Below, one piece after another: positions 13,591 to 24,200 of a DNA stretch of 64,000 bases (its first letter is position 1; every line of letters begins with the position of its first letter). Source of the stretch: Heterodera schachtii (Eukaryota > Nematoda > Chromadorea > Rhabditida > Heteroderidae); the NCBI GenBank assembly GCA_023374025.1, contig SIJG01000001.1, positions 2,603,787 to 2,667,786 on the forward strand, read 5' to 3'. The position numbers were made by a program, and so were the translations under genes. Below the pieces are notes generated by a model, which ran no database searches, was not told the origin of the DNA, and saw only the letters and a program-made list of their open reading frames with translations.

Positions 13591-15074
13591 ATAATGATGA
13601 TCAAAGGTTAATTAGTGTGCACATTACTAGTGGGATGGGTTGTAATGGTGATAATTAGCAGTAAAATAATTAATCACCAATGGAATAAGAATATAAATAA
13701 TATGCAGCAGATGTTTTTTTGTCAATGAAAAGAGGAGACACAAAATGAGTCAGTCAACATTTTGTTGTTTACTTTAAGGTGAAAAAGAGGGAGTTAAATG
13801 CGAAGGAAGGGAAAGAGAGAACAAAAGTCAAAGGCAAAAGACAAAGCAACAAATATTCTGTGCACAAATGGCCAATTAATGAGGCTGAGGAAGAAAAGAG
13901 AAGGCGAAGAGCGATGCTAATGTTAGCTAAACGATGGGGAGGGGGAGGGCATTGGGAATATAAATTAATATGTGTAATGAGGGTGGGGGGACAATGAGAA
14001 ACGGACGGGGGACTAATTACGGCGATTAAATGCTTATTCAGCAGGCGGGGGGACAACAAACGACGAAGAATGATTGACGTTGGCCGTGGAATAAATAAAT
14101 GGGTGAGAAGGTGGAGCCATTTAATTAACCATTCATTTTGGTTATGTAATTAATAATGCTTATGTATGTACTAATTAACTCTGAAGCTCTGTGTGTCTTA
14201 ACATAAAGGAATATGTCAGTTGATTTTGAAATTAAGTTTTGAAATGTGCCATTTAGCATAAAAATGCCGAATTTACAAAGAAAAAGGAACTCATCGCTCT
14301 GTGTAGGGAGTGAGCGAATTTTGCAATTTGGTGGAATAAATGACTTTTGCTTTTACACATAATGGAGAATGTGTGGTGCAATTAATTATTGCATAATAAA
14401 TGGTTTAATCGATTGCCATTTGTCCTCTCCGCTAAATTAATGAATTAAAATGCGACGGAATGGACGAGCCAAAAATGAGGTCATTCATTGTGAGTGTAAA
14501 GATGGAATACCAATCCAAATGGAACTGAGGGAGCGATGAGACGGGGGGAGGGTGCCAACATCGAGAGTTTTATGTTTGAGAAAGTGTCGAGAAATGTGGG
14601 GAAAATGGACAAAATTAGTCGGCGAATGGAGCGGAGGACAACGAAAGGAGAGAGTTTCAATTAAATCTTTCAAACAATCGACCACATAAACCAGTAACAT
14701 CAAATTATGAAACCCAACTAATTAGTATATGATTCATTACAATATTAATTGGAATTGTTGTGTTTAAATTAAAAAAATAGTCGGTGGAATTAATTAGGTA
14801 ATTTAAATTTAATTTTAAACTTTTTCGAATTAAAAGCGTTTTTGCTGGTCATTTCGACACAATTTCCATCTGCCGCTAATTTCACTCAAAAAGATTAAGC
14901 TAAACTACTCATTCAATCACCCGCTCTTCTGAATTACGCTTTATGTAAATTGTTGAGACAAATAAAAATGAATCGGTATTGATAAAAAAATTGAATTTAT
15001 TCATAAAAATGGCGGAATGCAAAGGCAAAGGCACTAACTGCTGAAGCGAGGGGGAAAATGTGCGTGGGATTTGG

Positions 15075-15075
<1 letters not shown>

Positions 15076-15105
<30 letters not shown>
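15076..15105 (+). repeat. Uninterrupted 30-base poly-G tract
   Basis: Thirty consecutive G residues on the plus strand, directly upstream of the small plus-strand ORF at 15140. It is the longest of many G or C runs in the window. The length as assembled may be unreliable. Confidence 0.9.
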
Positions 15106-15106
<1 letters not shown>

Positions 15107-15139
15107 AGGGCCCGCAGCAGAAGCCGACCGACCAGCAAA

Positions 15140-15370
15140 ATGAGCTCGGTTTACGCCGTCCGCCGTTGGCGGCAGACCCAACCGAAGAAACAGCAGCAGA
15201 GCAGCGAAGCTAAAACATTATTAGCATTGTGTAAGCCGCGTCCTCTGCTTCTCTGGCGCCGGTCGCTCTCTCTCTCTCTCTGTCTGCTGTTGGGCGTCTG
15301 CTGTTTTTACTTTGCGTGGCCCAACCATAAATTGGATGTTCTGCCGCCGTCTATTGGACATATGGAATAG
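15140..15370 (+). CDS. Hypothetical small membrane protein
   Basis: ORF of 76 residues starting MSSVYAVRRW. A basic Gln/Lys-rich N-terminus is followed at residues about 33-58 by Arg-rich flanks and a hydrophobic leucine/cysteine stretch (SLSLCLLLGVCCFYFAW), consistent with a single-pass type II membrane segment. It could be a complete tiny protein or a first coding exon, but I find no good donor before the stop. No family is recognised. It follows the 30-base poly-G run, and the upstream in-frame poly-Gly reading is an artefact of that run. Confidence 0.3.
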   Translation: MSSVYAVRRWRQTQPKKQQQSSEAKTLLALCKPRPLLLWRRSLSLSLCLLLGVCCFYFAWPNHKLDVLPPSIGHME

Positions 15371-15959
15371 AAAGGCGGCATAGGTAGTTTGGGATGATGG
15401 GAAAAACCATACGCAAAAATGTTTTCTTTTGGCAGCGGCACCAGGCCAAAAACCACCCTTTTATTTATTCGGCAAAGGAACCCATTTGAGGGAGGCTACA
15501 AGGGTTGGACAATATGAATACGGGTATAAATATAAAGCGTAAATATGTGTATTTATCAACCGGCTTAAATAACGACGGATAATGCGTAGAAATGTGAAGA
15601 CGGACAGAGATAAGAAACTTTGTCAAAAACTTAATGCCATTAAGCGATAACAAAAAGAAAGGCGTCATAATAAAGCATTTCAAATACAAATAGAAAAATC
15701 AAAAATGTAATTTTCGGATTCAGAGATACAAAAAACAAAAAGGAGAGGAAACCATGGAGAGAATGCCAAAGGAATGAATGAGAGACAAATTTGAATGACC
15801 AGGGGAAGGGGGACAAACAGAAGAAATTTGGGAGGGTAGAAAAATGCCTTAAACAAAAACTCTGTCCCTACAATATCCAATGATTTCTCTCCACTCCATT
15901 CACTCCGTCTCTCTCTCTCTCTCCAAATTCTCACTCAAAATATTCCGTCTCTCTCCAAT
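15371..15959. other. Intergenic
   Basis: No gene is supported. This is AT-rich sequence that should include the 3' end of the STPR gene transcript. A short CT-rich patch lies at about 15905-15960. Confidence 0.5.
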
Positions 15960-17866
15960 TCACTCGTTTCTCTTCCCTCTCTGCTCCGTCCTCTTTCTCC
16001 GCACCTTCTCGCGGTACTTCCGCCTCTGTTCCGCGTGTTTCCTCCGCGCCGTTTCGAGCTGTGCCGCGTCCATCCGCGCCCGCCTCGCCTCCGCCTTTTG
16101 CCGTGCCTTTGCCCTCGCCTCTGCCAATTCGTCCTTCGTCATTTGCTGTCTCCGCTCGCGCTGCTGTTGGTTCCGCTTCCGGTACATCTCCGCCCTCTCC
16201 TCGTCACTCATCAAAATGCGGTGCAGGGAACGATAGTCGGCACATGTCGGGTCGAAATTGGTCAGTGATTTGCGGGGACGGCCCGGCACTGAATTTAGAA
16301 CAAAAATTGGAAAAATAAACTGAAAATGAGAGAAAAAAGCACAGTAAATTGAAAAGAAATTAATTAAAAAAACGAAAATTTATATTGTTAATTGATGAAC
16401 TTTTATTTGGAGGCAAAGATTAACGAATCGCTTAAACATTATTTTTAAGAAATGATATATTTGAGTGTGTGGGGGGATTATTAAGCAATGATTGGCCGAA
16501 ATGATTCATTATTCCGCCCAAAAAACATTTGAATGAGAGAAAATGTGAGTGGTAAAGAATTACCAGAGCTGCGTAGTTTTTGAGGAAAATTTAGGGTCTA
16601 TTGCAGTTTACACGGCCATAAAAATTAAAACGAATATTGAATAATTCAGTGCTTCGTAATTTTTTCTTCAAACATCCAACTTATACAGCCTTCATATCAT
16701 TCAATAGCTCTGAGTTCTTTATTAGTCTACAAAAAAGAAAATCACTCAAAATTCCATGGCCAAAAAGTGCGAAAAAGCGAATTTTTAAAAATGTTAGTCA
16801 TTATTTTTCTGAGTCGAAGTTTTGATTTTTAGACAAATAGAAGGTAATAGTGTACTTTGTACCCCCCCTTTTTTGAAAAGAAAATTTTCAAAAAAAATTT
16901 TCGAATTAAAGTTGTTTTATGGGTTTTCTGGGTCGTAGAATTCGATTCTGATATCTATTTCAGCCCATTTCGAACCCCTAACCCGGATTCGAACAAAAAT
17001 TCGAAAACTCAATTTCGAAAAATTTCAAAAAATGCAAGAAAACCGGTTCAAATGCACCAAATATTATATCTTGTGTTCTGAATTGATTCTCTTTTTTATT
17101 TCATGCATTTGGTTGCATATTTTGAAATTTTTCGAAAATTGAATTTTCGAATTTTTGTTCGAATCCGGGTCAGGGGTTCGAAATGAGCCAAAATAGATAC
17201 CAGAATCGAATTTTATGACCCAGAAAACCCATAAAACAACTTTACTTCGAGAAAAAATCTTGAAAATTTTCTTTTTCAAAAATGGGGGGGTACAAAGTAC
17301 ACTATTACCAAATAGAATTCTCTTAGAGCTATCGAATGATACAAGAATGTTTAATTTGGATAAAAGTCATGAACCATTATTAACTGTTACATATTTTTTA
17401 TGGTCGTAGACTTTGGATGTTCGGCCAAATAAATCCAAAAAAATACCAATTTCTTCCGTCGATGGCTTTTGCTCAGCAAAAATTGTCTTCAATTTGCGCG
17501 CCTTCACCAAATAGCGCATTTGTTCCGTCTTTCTGATGAGCACAAAGTAAAGGCATTTAATGCCCGTCTCCGCCTGATAAATGCGCTTCGCCAATTCCTT
17601 TTCCGACAGCCCAAAAATGTCGGACAATCCGACGCCGACGGCGGCGACATCGGAGGAGGTACCATCGCTTTCTGCGGAATTTTGTCGCCGAAAGTCCGTT
17701 TTCACAATGATTTTCTCGTCCGATTTTCGGAGGGATTGTCCTTCAAATTCGTTCTCATCGCGTGGCTCTTCCTTCGGTTCAACTTTAAAAAGTGAAATTT
17801 CTACAAATGAGCAGCTAAATTTGCATATGCAATTATATAAATTTTACATTTATTAATCCTTATCAT
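15960..17866 (-). CDS. STPR-repeat DNA-binding protein with AT-hook-like motif
   Basis: Three exons with consistent phases: 17866-17848, 17782-17447, 16288-15960 (227 residues). The last exon encodes three adjacent repeats of exactly 23 residues (about 145-167, 168-190, 191-213). Each begins Met-x-x and is rich in Arg, Glu, Gln and Ala, followed by a basic tail. This matches the score-and-three-amino-acid peptide repeat (STPR) known from silkworm FMBP-1, a helical DNA-binding domain. GRPRK at residues 121-125 resembles an AT-hook. The N-terminal half has an EPKEEP acidic-Lys motif, a possible SUMO site, and an uncharacterised region with ELAKRIYQAETGIKCLYF. A nuclear DNA-binding role is inferred. 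The 19-nt first exon is the least certain part; it follows a TTTTCAG that could be a trans-splice site. The 1.16-kb intron 2 contains an intact TIR element. Confidence 0.68.
16600..17415. mobile_element. Older diverged foldback surrounding a younger TIR element
   Basis: Outside the intact element at 16843-17309, the flanks are themselves diverged inverted copies. The stretch at about 16606-16730 matches the reverse complement of about 17320-17410: for example CGGCCATAAAAA against the complement of TTTTTTATGGTCG, and CATTCAATAGCTCTGAG against the complement of the GAGCTATCGAATG region. Identity looks around 70-75%, so this is an older element that was the insertion target. Boundaries are approximate. 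Confidence 0.5.
16843..17309. mobile_element. Non-autonomous TIR transposon with 8-bp TSD
   Basis: A 467-bp element beginning GGTAATAGTGTACTTTGTAC and ending with its reverse complement. The inverted arms extend about 200 bp each, so it is almost all terminal repeat. It is flanked by perfect 8-bp direct repeats AAATAGAA at 16835-16842 and 17310-17317. An 8-bp duplication fits hAT or Merlin-type transposition. It has no transposase ORF. It lies in intron 2 of the STPR gene and inside an older foldback. Confidence 0.85.
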
Positions 17867-18382
17867 TAGCACAGCAGAAAAAGAAAAAGCGAACCCAAAA
17901 GACCTCTGAAAATTAAAACTTAGTTTTTCTTTGAAAAAAGTAAATAAAGAACATAATGCCAAGAAAAGAAAAATTTAAATTAAAACTAAAAACTTTTTTA
18001 ATACAGTGCACAGGCGATAAAGATGCTTTTTTATAGAACTTAGAAAACTCTTGAACGTTGCGTTGATGAAAAGCCGATTTGGCGGCGGAATACTGCATGC
18101 GCAGAGACCAAAAAAAGGGCATTGCGTGAGCTTTTAGCGCTATACAAATGCCAAAAATTGCTTTTTTCAAAATGCCCTTTATTTTGGCATTGGAATATTT
18201 TTATTTCTAAATTATATTTAATAGAAATAATTTTAATTTGGTCAATATTTTGCTTTTTTGTAATTTCGAAAATTTTTTCTTTTTCTTTCCGTATATGAAA
18301 AACAAAAGTCAAAGAATGTGATAATTAAGTCCGAATTGGAAATGGTCCCTTCATTTGTCTTCTGCCGATGCTTCTCCATCCA

Positions 18383-20862
18383 TCACAGTTCGGTTGAAGC
18401 CATGTCGTGTAATATTTTCATCTCCAATTTGCTCGGGGTGCCCGTTTTGTCCGTTATCACTGAAAAGCATCGCTGTTCCCGCCGCTTTCGGCTGATTGAT
18501 TTGCGCCGTGCCGTCGTCGTCCCACCGCCTTCGGTGTTCACCGTTCTGCTGCGCTCGGCTGTCGTTCTGTTGTTCCTCTCCTCCTCCTCCTCCTCTTCCT
18601 CAGAGTACGGACTGTCACTGCACGAAGCAATGGTATTCCGTCGATTTTCCGTGTTATTTACGGCCAAAAACTGAATTTTGAATGGATTGTATGTTAAGGC
18701 CATTAAAGAGTTACACCCAAAACGGAACACAATCCCTCCCTTTTTTCTCCCCCGGGTTAGTCTGACCCCCTCATTGTCTCCCACTCTCCCCCCATTTTGT
18801 CTACCCCCCCTTGTCTCTCTCATTGTCTTCCCCCTTTTTTGTCTACTCCCCTTGTCTCTCTCATTGTCTTCCCCCTTTTTTGTCTACTCCCCTTGTCTCT
18901 CTCATTGTCTTCCCCCTTTTTTGTCTACCCCCCTTGTCTCTCTCATTGTCTTCCCCCTTTTTTGTCTACCCCCTTTTCTCTCTCATTGTCTTCCCCCTTT
19001 TTTGTCTACCCACCTTGTCTCTCTCATTGTCTTCCCCCTTTTTTGTCTACACCCCTTGTCGCCTACCCACCTTGTCTCTCTCATTGTCTTCCCCTTTTTT
19101 GTCTACCCCCCTTTTCTCTCTCATTGTCTTCCCCCTTTTTTGTCTGACCCCCTCGTTGTCTCTGCCCCCTCCGGCTGCTCTCTCCTCCTCCTCGCTCTTA
19201 TTGCTCTTGTCACTCTTCATCCTACAAAGCTGCTGTTGTTGCGACTGTTGTGTGTTTGTGCCGTCCATTGCTCCGCCGGTGCCGTTCGCAATTTGTTGCT
19301 GTGCCACCTTTTGGAATGGGCACTCTCTGCTCGACTCGAAGCCTGCCCGAAGTTGGTCCACCAAACACGCGGTCAGCACCACCCATGCTTGGCTGGCACC
19401 TGCGCAATTTTAAGTTTAAATTCGAAAAAACACCCAAACAAAATAATGCCTGGAAGGTCGCGCACGGCCTCCTGATTCCTTTAAAAAAGAGAAATCAGAA
19501 ACAAAAAGTAAGGGCTATCGTAATTAAAACTGCTAATTGTCTCGACACGTACAGTACGACATCGATCACTGCCTCCCCAAAGGCCTCCCAAAGGGCGCTG
19601 GTGAAACCGTACGGTCGAAGAACGCCATGAGCCCGGCCCAAAAGGTTGGGGTCGAAGTCACCTGGCCAAAGGGCAAAAGGTGAGTTGGCCCATGCTTATT
19701 CTGCTGAGCATTCATTTACTTGCTGTGTCCGTCCGTTTCTTCTCCTCAACTTCCAAATTTTTGACGGCACTTTCGAACATTTTGACAATTAGTCGAGCCT
19801 AAAAGGCATTTGATTGGTTTTTGTTTTTTATAATAATTTCTAATTGAGCAAGTCATTCCCGGGAAGGCGCGCCGGAAAATTTTTGGATTTATTTGAAATT
19901 TGTTGACAGATTTTACTCACAAAAGACAACTGTCAGATCAAGGAAGGCCAGGACTGAACTGATCCCGGTCCCAATTCACTCTACTTTAATTAATTGGACA
20001 TTTACATGGTCTCGAGGGGTGGCGACTTCGCAACGTGACATTGCGGAGATGAACGTCCGTGTGTTGAACATCTCGCGCATGACGGGAAAAGATCGCATCA
20101 TACGGTCAAATACCTGCAACATTTACATAGTGCCAATGTCACCAAAGTGCCGACCTCTTCGAACACCGTCTCAATTCGTTTCCCGCCGTTCCGCGTCTGC
20201 AACCGTTGCCATGTGAAGCGAAGCGCCCTTTTGTGCAGCTTTGAGAGACGGTCTTCGTAGTTGTAATGCTTTATCGGACGAAGGATGGCACCTGCCGAGG
20301 AGAAAACCACACCACTAATTGACTTCCTCCTTAATTAATCTGCTAAACGATTACCCTTTTTTACAACGGCAAAAGCTTCTTTCCCATGTGTGTCCGATTC
20401 GACCACGGAAGGCATTGACGAAGTGCGCCGCATTTTGGCGTTGTGATTGCTGTACGCGGTCAGCTCCTCGTCCACGGAGGGCAGGGACGAATCGGTGCGC
20501 TGTCGAACGGCCCTTCTGCAGAAAATAAAAACGTAAAAATTGGGGCGTTTTCGAGTTCGGTGTTTGGTTGGTAATGTTCAAGATTGGATGAGAATAATGT
20601 AATTTTTCAGTTTGGCAAAATGCCATTTTTGGCCCCGCTGTGAACACCGGCTGTGCTCGTCGTCCTCCTCTTCGTCCTGCTGCTGTTGTACCCTTCCAAA
20701 GTCCAACCGGGCCAAATCGTTGAACGAACGCCTCCATCTGCCGCTGGCCGACGCTCCCAACCCGGCCAATAAAACTGAGGTGGTGGCCACCAAATGGGCA
20801 GGCACTTTGGCAGGGGACAAATGACGCGGGGACAGACAGACTTTGTCCATTATTAACGGCAT
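18383..20862 (-). CDS. Nematode globin with long N- and C-terminal extensions
   Basis: Nine exons: 20862-20648, 20515-20355, 20291-20143, 20113-20006, 19798-19720, 19661-19553, 19478-19450, 19399-19071, 18670-18383 (488 residues, phases consistent). The globin fold is clear. Helix A/B has KLHKRALRFTWQRLQTRNGG, and the C/D region MREMFNTRTF. Helix E follows a His (RDHARLIVKMFE), the likely distal position. The proximal His lies in LGRAHGVLRPYGF, and helix H in SQAWVVLTACLVDQLRAGF. The N-terminal extension of about 130 residues is acidic and Ser-rich. The C-terminal extension is Glu/Arg-rich, and part of it is encoded by a minisatellite unit. The intron after exon 7 is GC-AG. The join of exon 8 to exon 9 across the minisatellite is plausible but unproven; exon 9 could belong elsewhere. 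A neuronal sensor or redox role is only inferred from the family. Confidence 0.8.
18780..19165. repeat. 41-bp minisatellite in globin gene
   Basis: About nine copies of a 41-bp C/T-rich unit. Each contains CTCTCTCATTGTCTTCCCCC and a TTTTTTGTCTAC block; one copy is partly duplicated near 19060-19080. On the gene's strand each unit contains GT-rich words that could serve as splice donors. The edge nearest exon 8 is translated in the globin model, the rest is intronic. Confidence 0.9.
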
Positions 20863-21256
20863 TTATGGAAAAGGGAAAATGAGTCTAACTGGCACAAATT
20901 CCCTTTTATTAGCAATTATCTAAGGGAGAGGGAGGGGGAAGCCTTTGGGGGGCGCGACGCACGACAGGTGCAAATTTGAACAAATTATTAAATGTAAGTG
21001 CCGTGCCAGATAAAGGTGTTACTTTTAATTGAAAAATTATTGTCATAATTTGGCATTAAAATGCCAAAAAAGTTTCCCCTTTTATGTGTTGGTTTTGGCA
21101 TTGCCATTTAAAAATGTTTAGCTTCTTTCTCCGTTCGCCGCTTCTCCCTCAAATTGCTTTTCTTTTCAAATGAATCGGAATTGCTTGGCAACCCCTTGAG
21201 AAGGAAATGACGGAACGATGCCCTTTTTATTTCATCGGGCGTCGTCCCTTCGTCGC
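20863..21256. other. Short intergenic spacer between two minus-strand genes
   Basis: About 390 bp between the proposed stop of the low-complexity gene (21257) and the ATG of the second globin (20862). On the minus strand a pyrimidine-rich CCCTCTCCCTTAG (about 20920-20935) lies roughly 60 nt upstream of the globin ATG and could be a trans-splice acceptor. I see no gene. Confidence 0.4.
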
Positions 21257-24200
21257 TCACTCAATTATAGTGGGACGATTGAATTTGGCCCTTCCCAAAT
21301 TGCCAAATTGGCCCAAAATTGTCAAAATCGGACTTTGCCCTTTAGCAACACTTAGAAAATTGGTGATGAGAAAAAGCCAATTAAAAGAAAATGGTAAAGA
21401 AAATTTGTATAGAATATATTTGATAAGAATGCAAAAAAGAAATATTTTAATTAATTTTTCCATTTTAATTAGTCACTTACTGTCGCCGTTGCTTTGCGTC
21501 CATTGTTTTTGTTGTCGTCATTTTTTGTTGTTGATTGTTGTGCAGTGAGGAGAAAGGAAGCTAAAGGTTGATTTAAAAAATGGGCTAATAGCAGGGTCAA
21601 TGATTTGGCATCATTTTTCGGATTTATTACGCCAAAAAGAATCTCATCCCTCGAGAATGCCATTCTCGAGCCTGCCCAAGTGTTTCCGTTAAAAGCATCG
21701 TCACCAGGGATGGCATTTTGAGGTCCCAAAAATTTTCGGAAATTGGAAATCGGAATTCCGGGGGTCAAAAATTTTTTGGAAGTCGGAAATCGGAATTCCG
21801 ACCCCAAAAACGTCGGAAATCGGAAATTTTTCAAAAAAACATAAAATATAATAAAATTTTCTAAATATTTTAATAGGCTAAAAGGAAAAAAGGTGATTTC
21901 AAACATGTTTTTGGTATATTCGCTTGAAAAAAGTATTCAACACCACTCACCGCTTCAGTGCCAATGTCGTTCAGTTCAATGCTTCCGACCGTCGCATATT
22001 CAGTCCCAACTCCACCCGCAGAAACGGCCGAGGATGAGCTCGGACACGCGCAGAACAATGCGTGTTGGTTCTGATACTGCTGTTGGTTGTGCTGGTGGTG
22101 CTCCGCCGGTGCCGTCGTCGGCCCTTCGGTGCCCCCGGCACTTCCGCCCGCGTATTCCTCCGTCGCCTGACTGTTCTGCCGCGTCTGCTGCTGTCTGCTG
22201 GACCGTCCTGCTGTCGTGCATGTGTAAACTGCAGCAGAATTTAATTAGTACGAAACATTTAAGGGATACGATTGACTTCCTTTTTTCATAATTTCATTCT
22301 GTTCCCAATTCTAATTCTCGATCAAAGGGGGGGGGGGAAACAAATGTTCGGTTTTATTTTCTGCTATTTTTTCTTTTTGCGAAACATTGGTACTCCTCTA
22401 TCGTTCGGTTCCGGGGAATGCCATTGCTCCTTACTCTTTGGGCATTTCTGTAACAGTACATTGTCCATCCGTCGCGAGGAATGCCATCGATCCTTTCTCT
22501 ACTGTCCTCTTTCGGCATTTTCTGTCTCAGTCCCGTGGTCTCCGTCCCGGGGAATGCCATTGCTCCTTTCTCTTTCGGCACTTTTTGTCTCAGTCCCGAG
22601 GAATGCCATTGCTTCTTTCTCTACTGTCCTTTTTCGGCACTTTCCGTCTCAGTCCCATGGTCTCCGTCCCGAGGAATGCCATTGCTCCTTTCTCTACTAC
22701 CCTTTTTCGGCATTTTCCGTCTCAGTTCCTGGGAATGACATTGCTCCTTTCTCTTTCGGCACTTTCTGTCTCAGTCCCGATGAATGCCATTGGTCCTTTC
22801 TCTATTGTCCTTTTTCGGCACTTTCCGTCTCAGTCCCATGGTCTCCGTCCCGAGGAATGCCATTGCTCCTTTCTCTACTATCCTTTTTCGGCACTTTCAG
22901 TCTCAGTCCCATGGTCTCCGTCCCGAGGAATGCCATTGCTCCTTTCTCTACTATCCTTTTTCGGCATTTTCCGTCTCAGTTCCTGGGAATGAATCCTTTC
23001 TCTTTCGGCACTTTCTGTCTCAGTCCCGATGAATGCCATTGGTCCTTTCTCTATTATCCCTTTTCGGCACTTTCCGTCTCAGTCCCTGGGAATGCCATTG
23101 CTCCTTTCTCTTTCGGCACTTTCTGTCTCAGTCCCGAGGAAAGCCATTGCTCCTTTCTCCTTCGGCACTTTCTGTCTCAGTCCCGATGAATGCCATTGGT
23201 CCTTTCTCTATTGTCCTTTTTCGGCACTTTCCGCCTCGGTCCCTGGGAATGCCATTGCTCCTTTCTCTTTCGGCACTTTCTGTCTCAGTCCCGAGGAAAG
23301 CCATTGCTCCTTTCTCCTTCGGCACTTTCTGTCTCAGTCCCGATGAATGCCATTGGTCCTTTCTCTATTGTCCTTTTTCGGCACTTTCCGCCTCGGTCCC
23401 TGGGAATGCCATTGCTCCTTTATCTTTCGGCACTTTCTGTCTCAGTCCTGAGGAATGCCATTGCTTCTTTCTCTACTGTCCCTTTTCGGCATTTTCCGTC
23501 TCAGTCCTGTGGTCTAAGTCCCGAGTAATGCCATTGCTCCTTTCTCTATTATCCCTTTTCGGCACTTTCTGTCTCAGTCCCGAGGAAAGCCATTGCTCCT
23601 TTCTCTACTATCCTTTTTCGGCATTTTCCGTCTCAGTTCCTGGGAATGACATTGCTCCTTTCTCTTTCGGCACTTTCTGTCTCAGTCCCGAGGAAAGCCA
23701 TTGCTCCTTTCTCTTTCGGCACTTTCTGTCTCAGTCCCGATGAATGCCATTGGTCCTTTCTCTATTATCCCTTTTCGGCACTTTCCGTCTCAGTCCCTGG
23801 GAATGCCATTGCTCCTTTCTCTTTCGGCACTTTCTGTCTCAGTCCCGAGGAAAGCCATTGCTCCTTTCTCTACTGTCCCTTTTCGGCATTTTCCGTCTCA
23901 GTCCTGTGGTCTCAGTCCCGAGGAATGCCATTGATTCTTTCTTTTTCGGCACTTTCTGTCTCAGTCCCGAGGAAAGCCATTGCTCCTTTCTCTACTGTCC
24001 CTTTTCGGCATTTTCCTTCTCAGTCCTGTGGTCTCAGTCCCGAGGAATGCCATTGCTCCTTTCTCTATTATCCCTTTTCGGCACTATCCGTCTCAGTCCC
24101 TGGGAATGTCATTGCTCCTTTCTCTTTCGGCACTTTCTGTCTCAGTCCTGAGGAAAGCCATTGCTCCTTTCTCTACTGTCCCTTTTCGGCATTTTCCATC

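Noticed and set aside
18678..19475. 265-codon plus-strand ORF with repeated Leu/Ser/Pro
   Set aside because: It is the 41-bp minisatellite read on the strand opposite to the globin gene.
19913..19975. Hydrophobic stretch that looked like a globin E-helix exon
   Set aside because: Phase does not fit either neighbour. The exon at 19798-19720 encodes a better E helix in frame.
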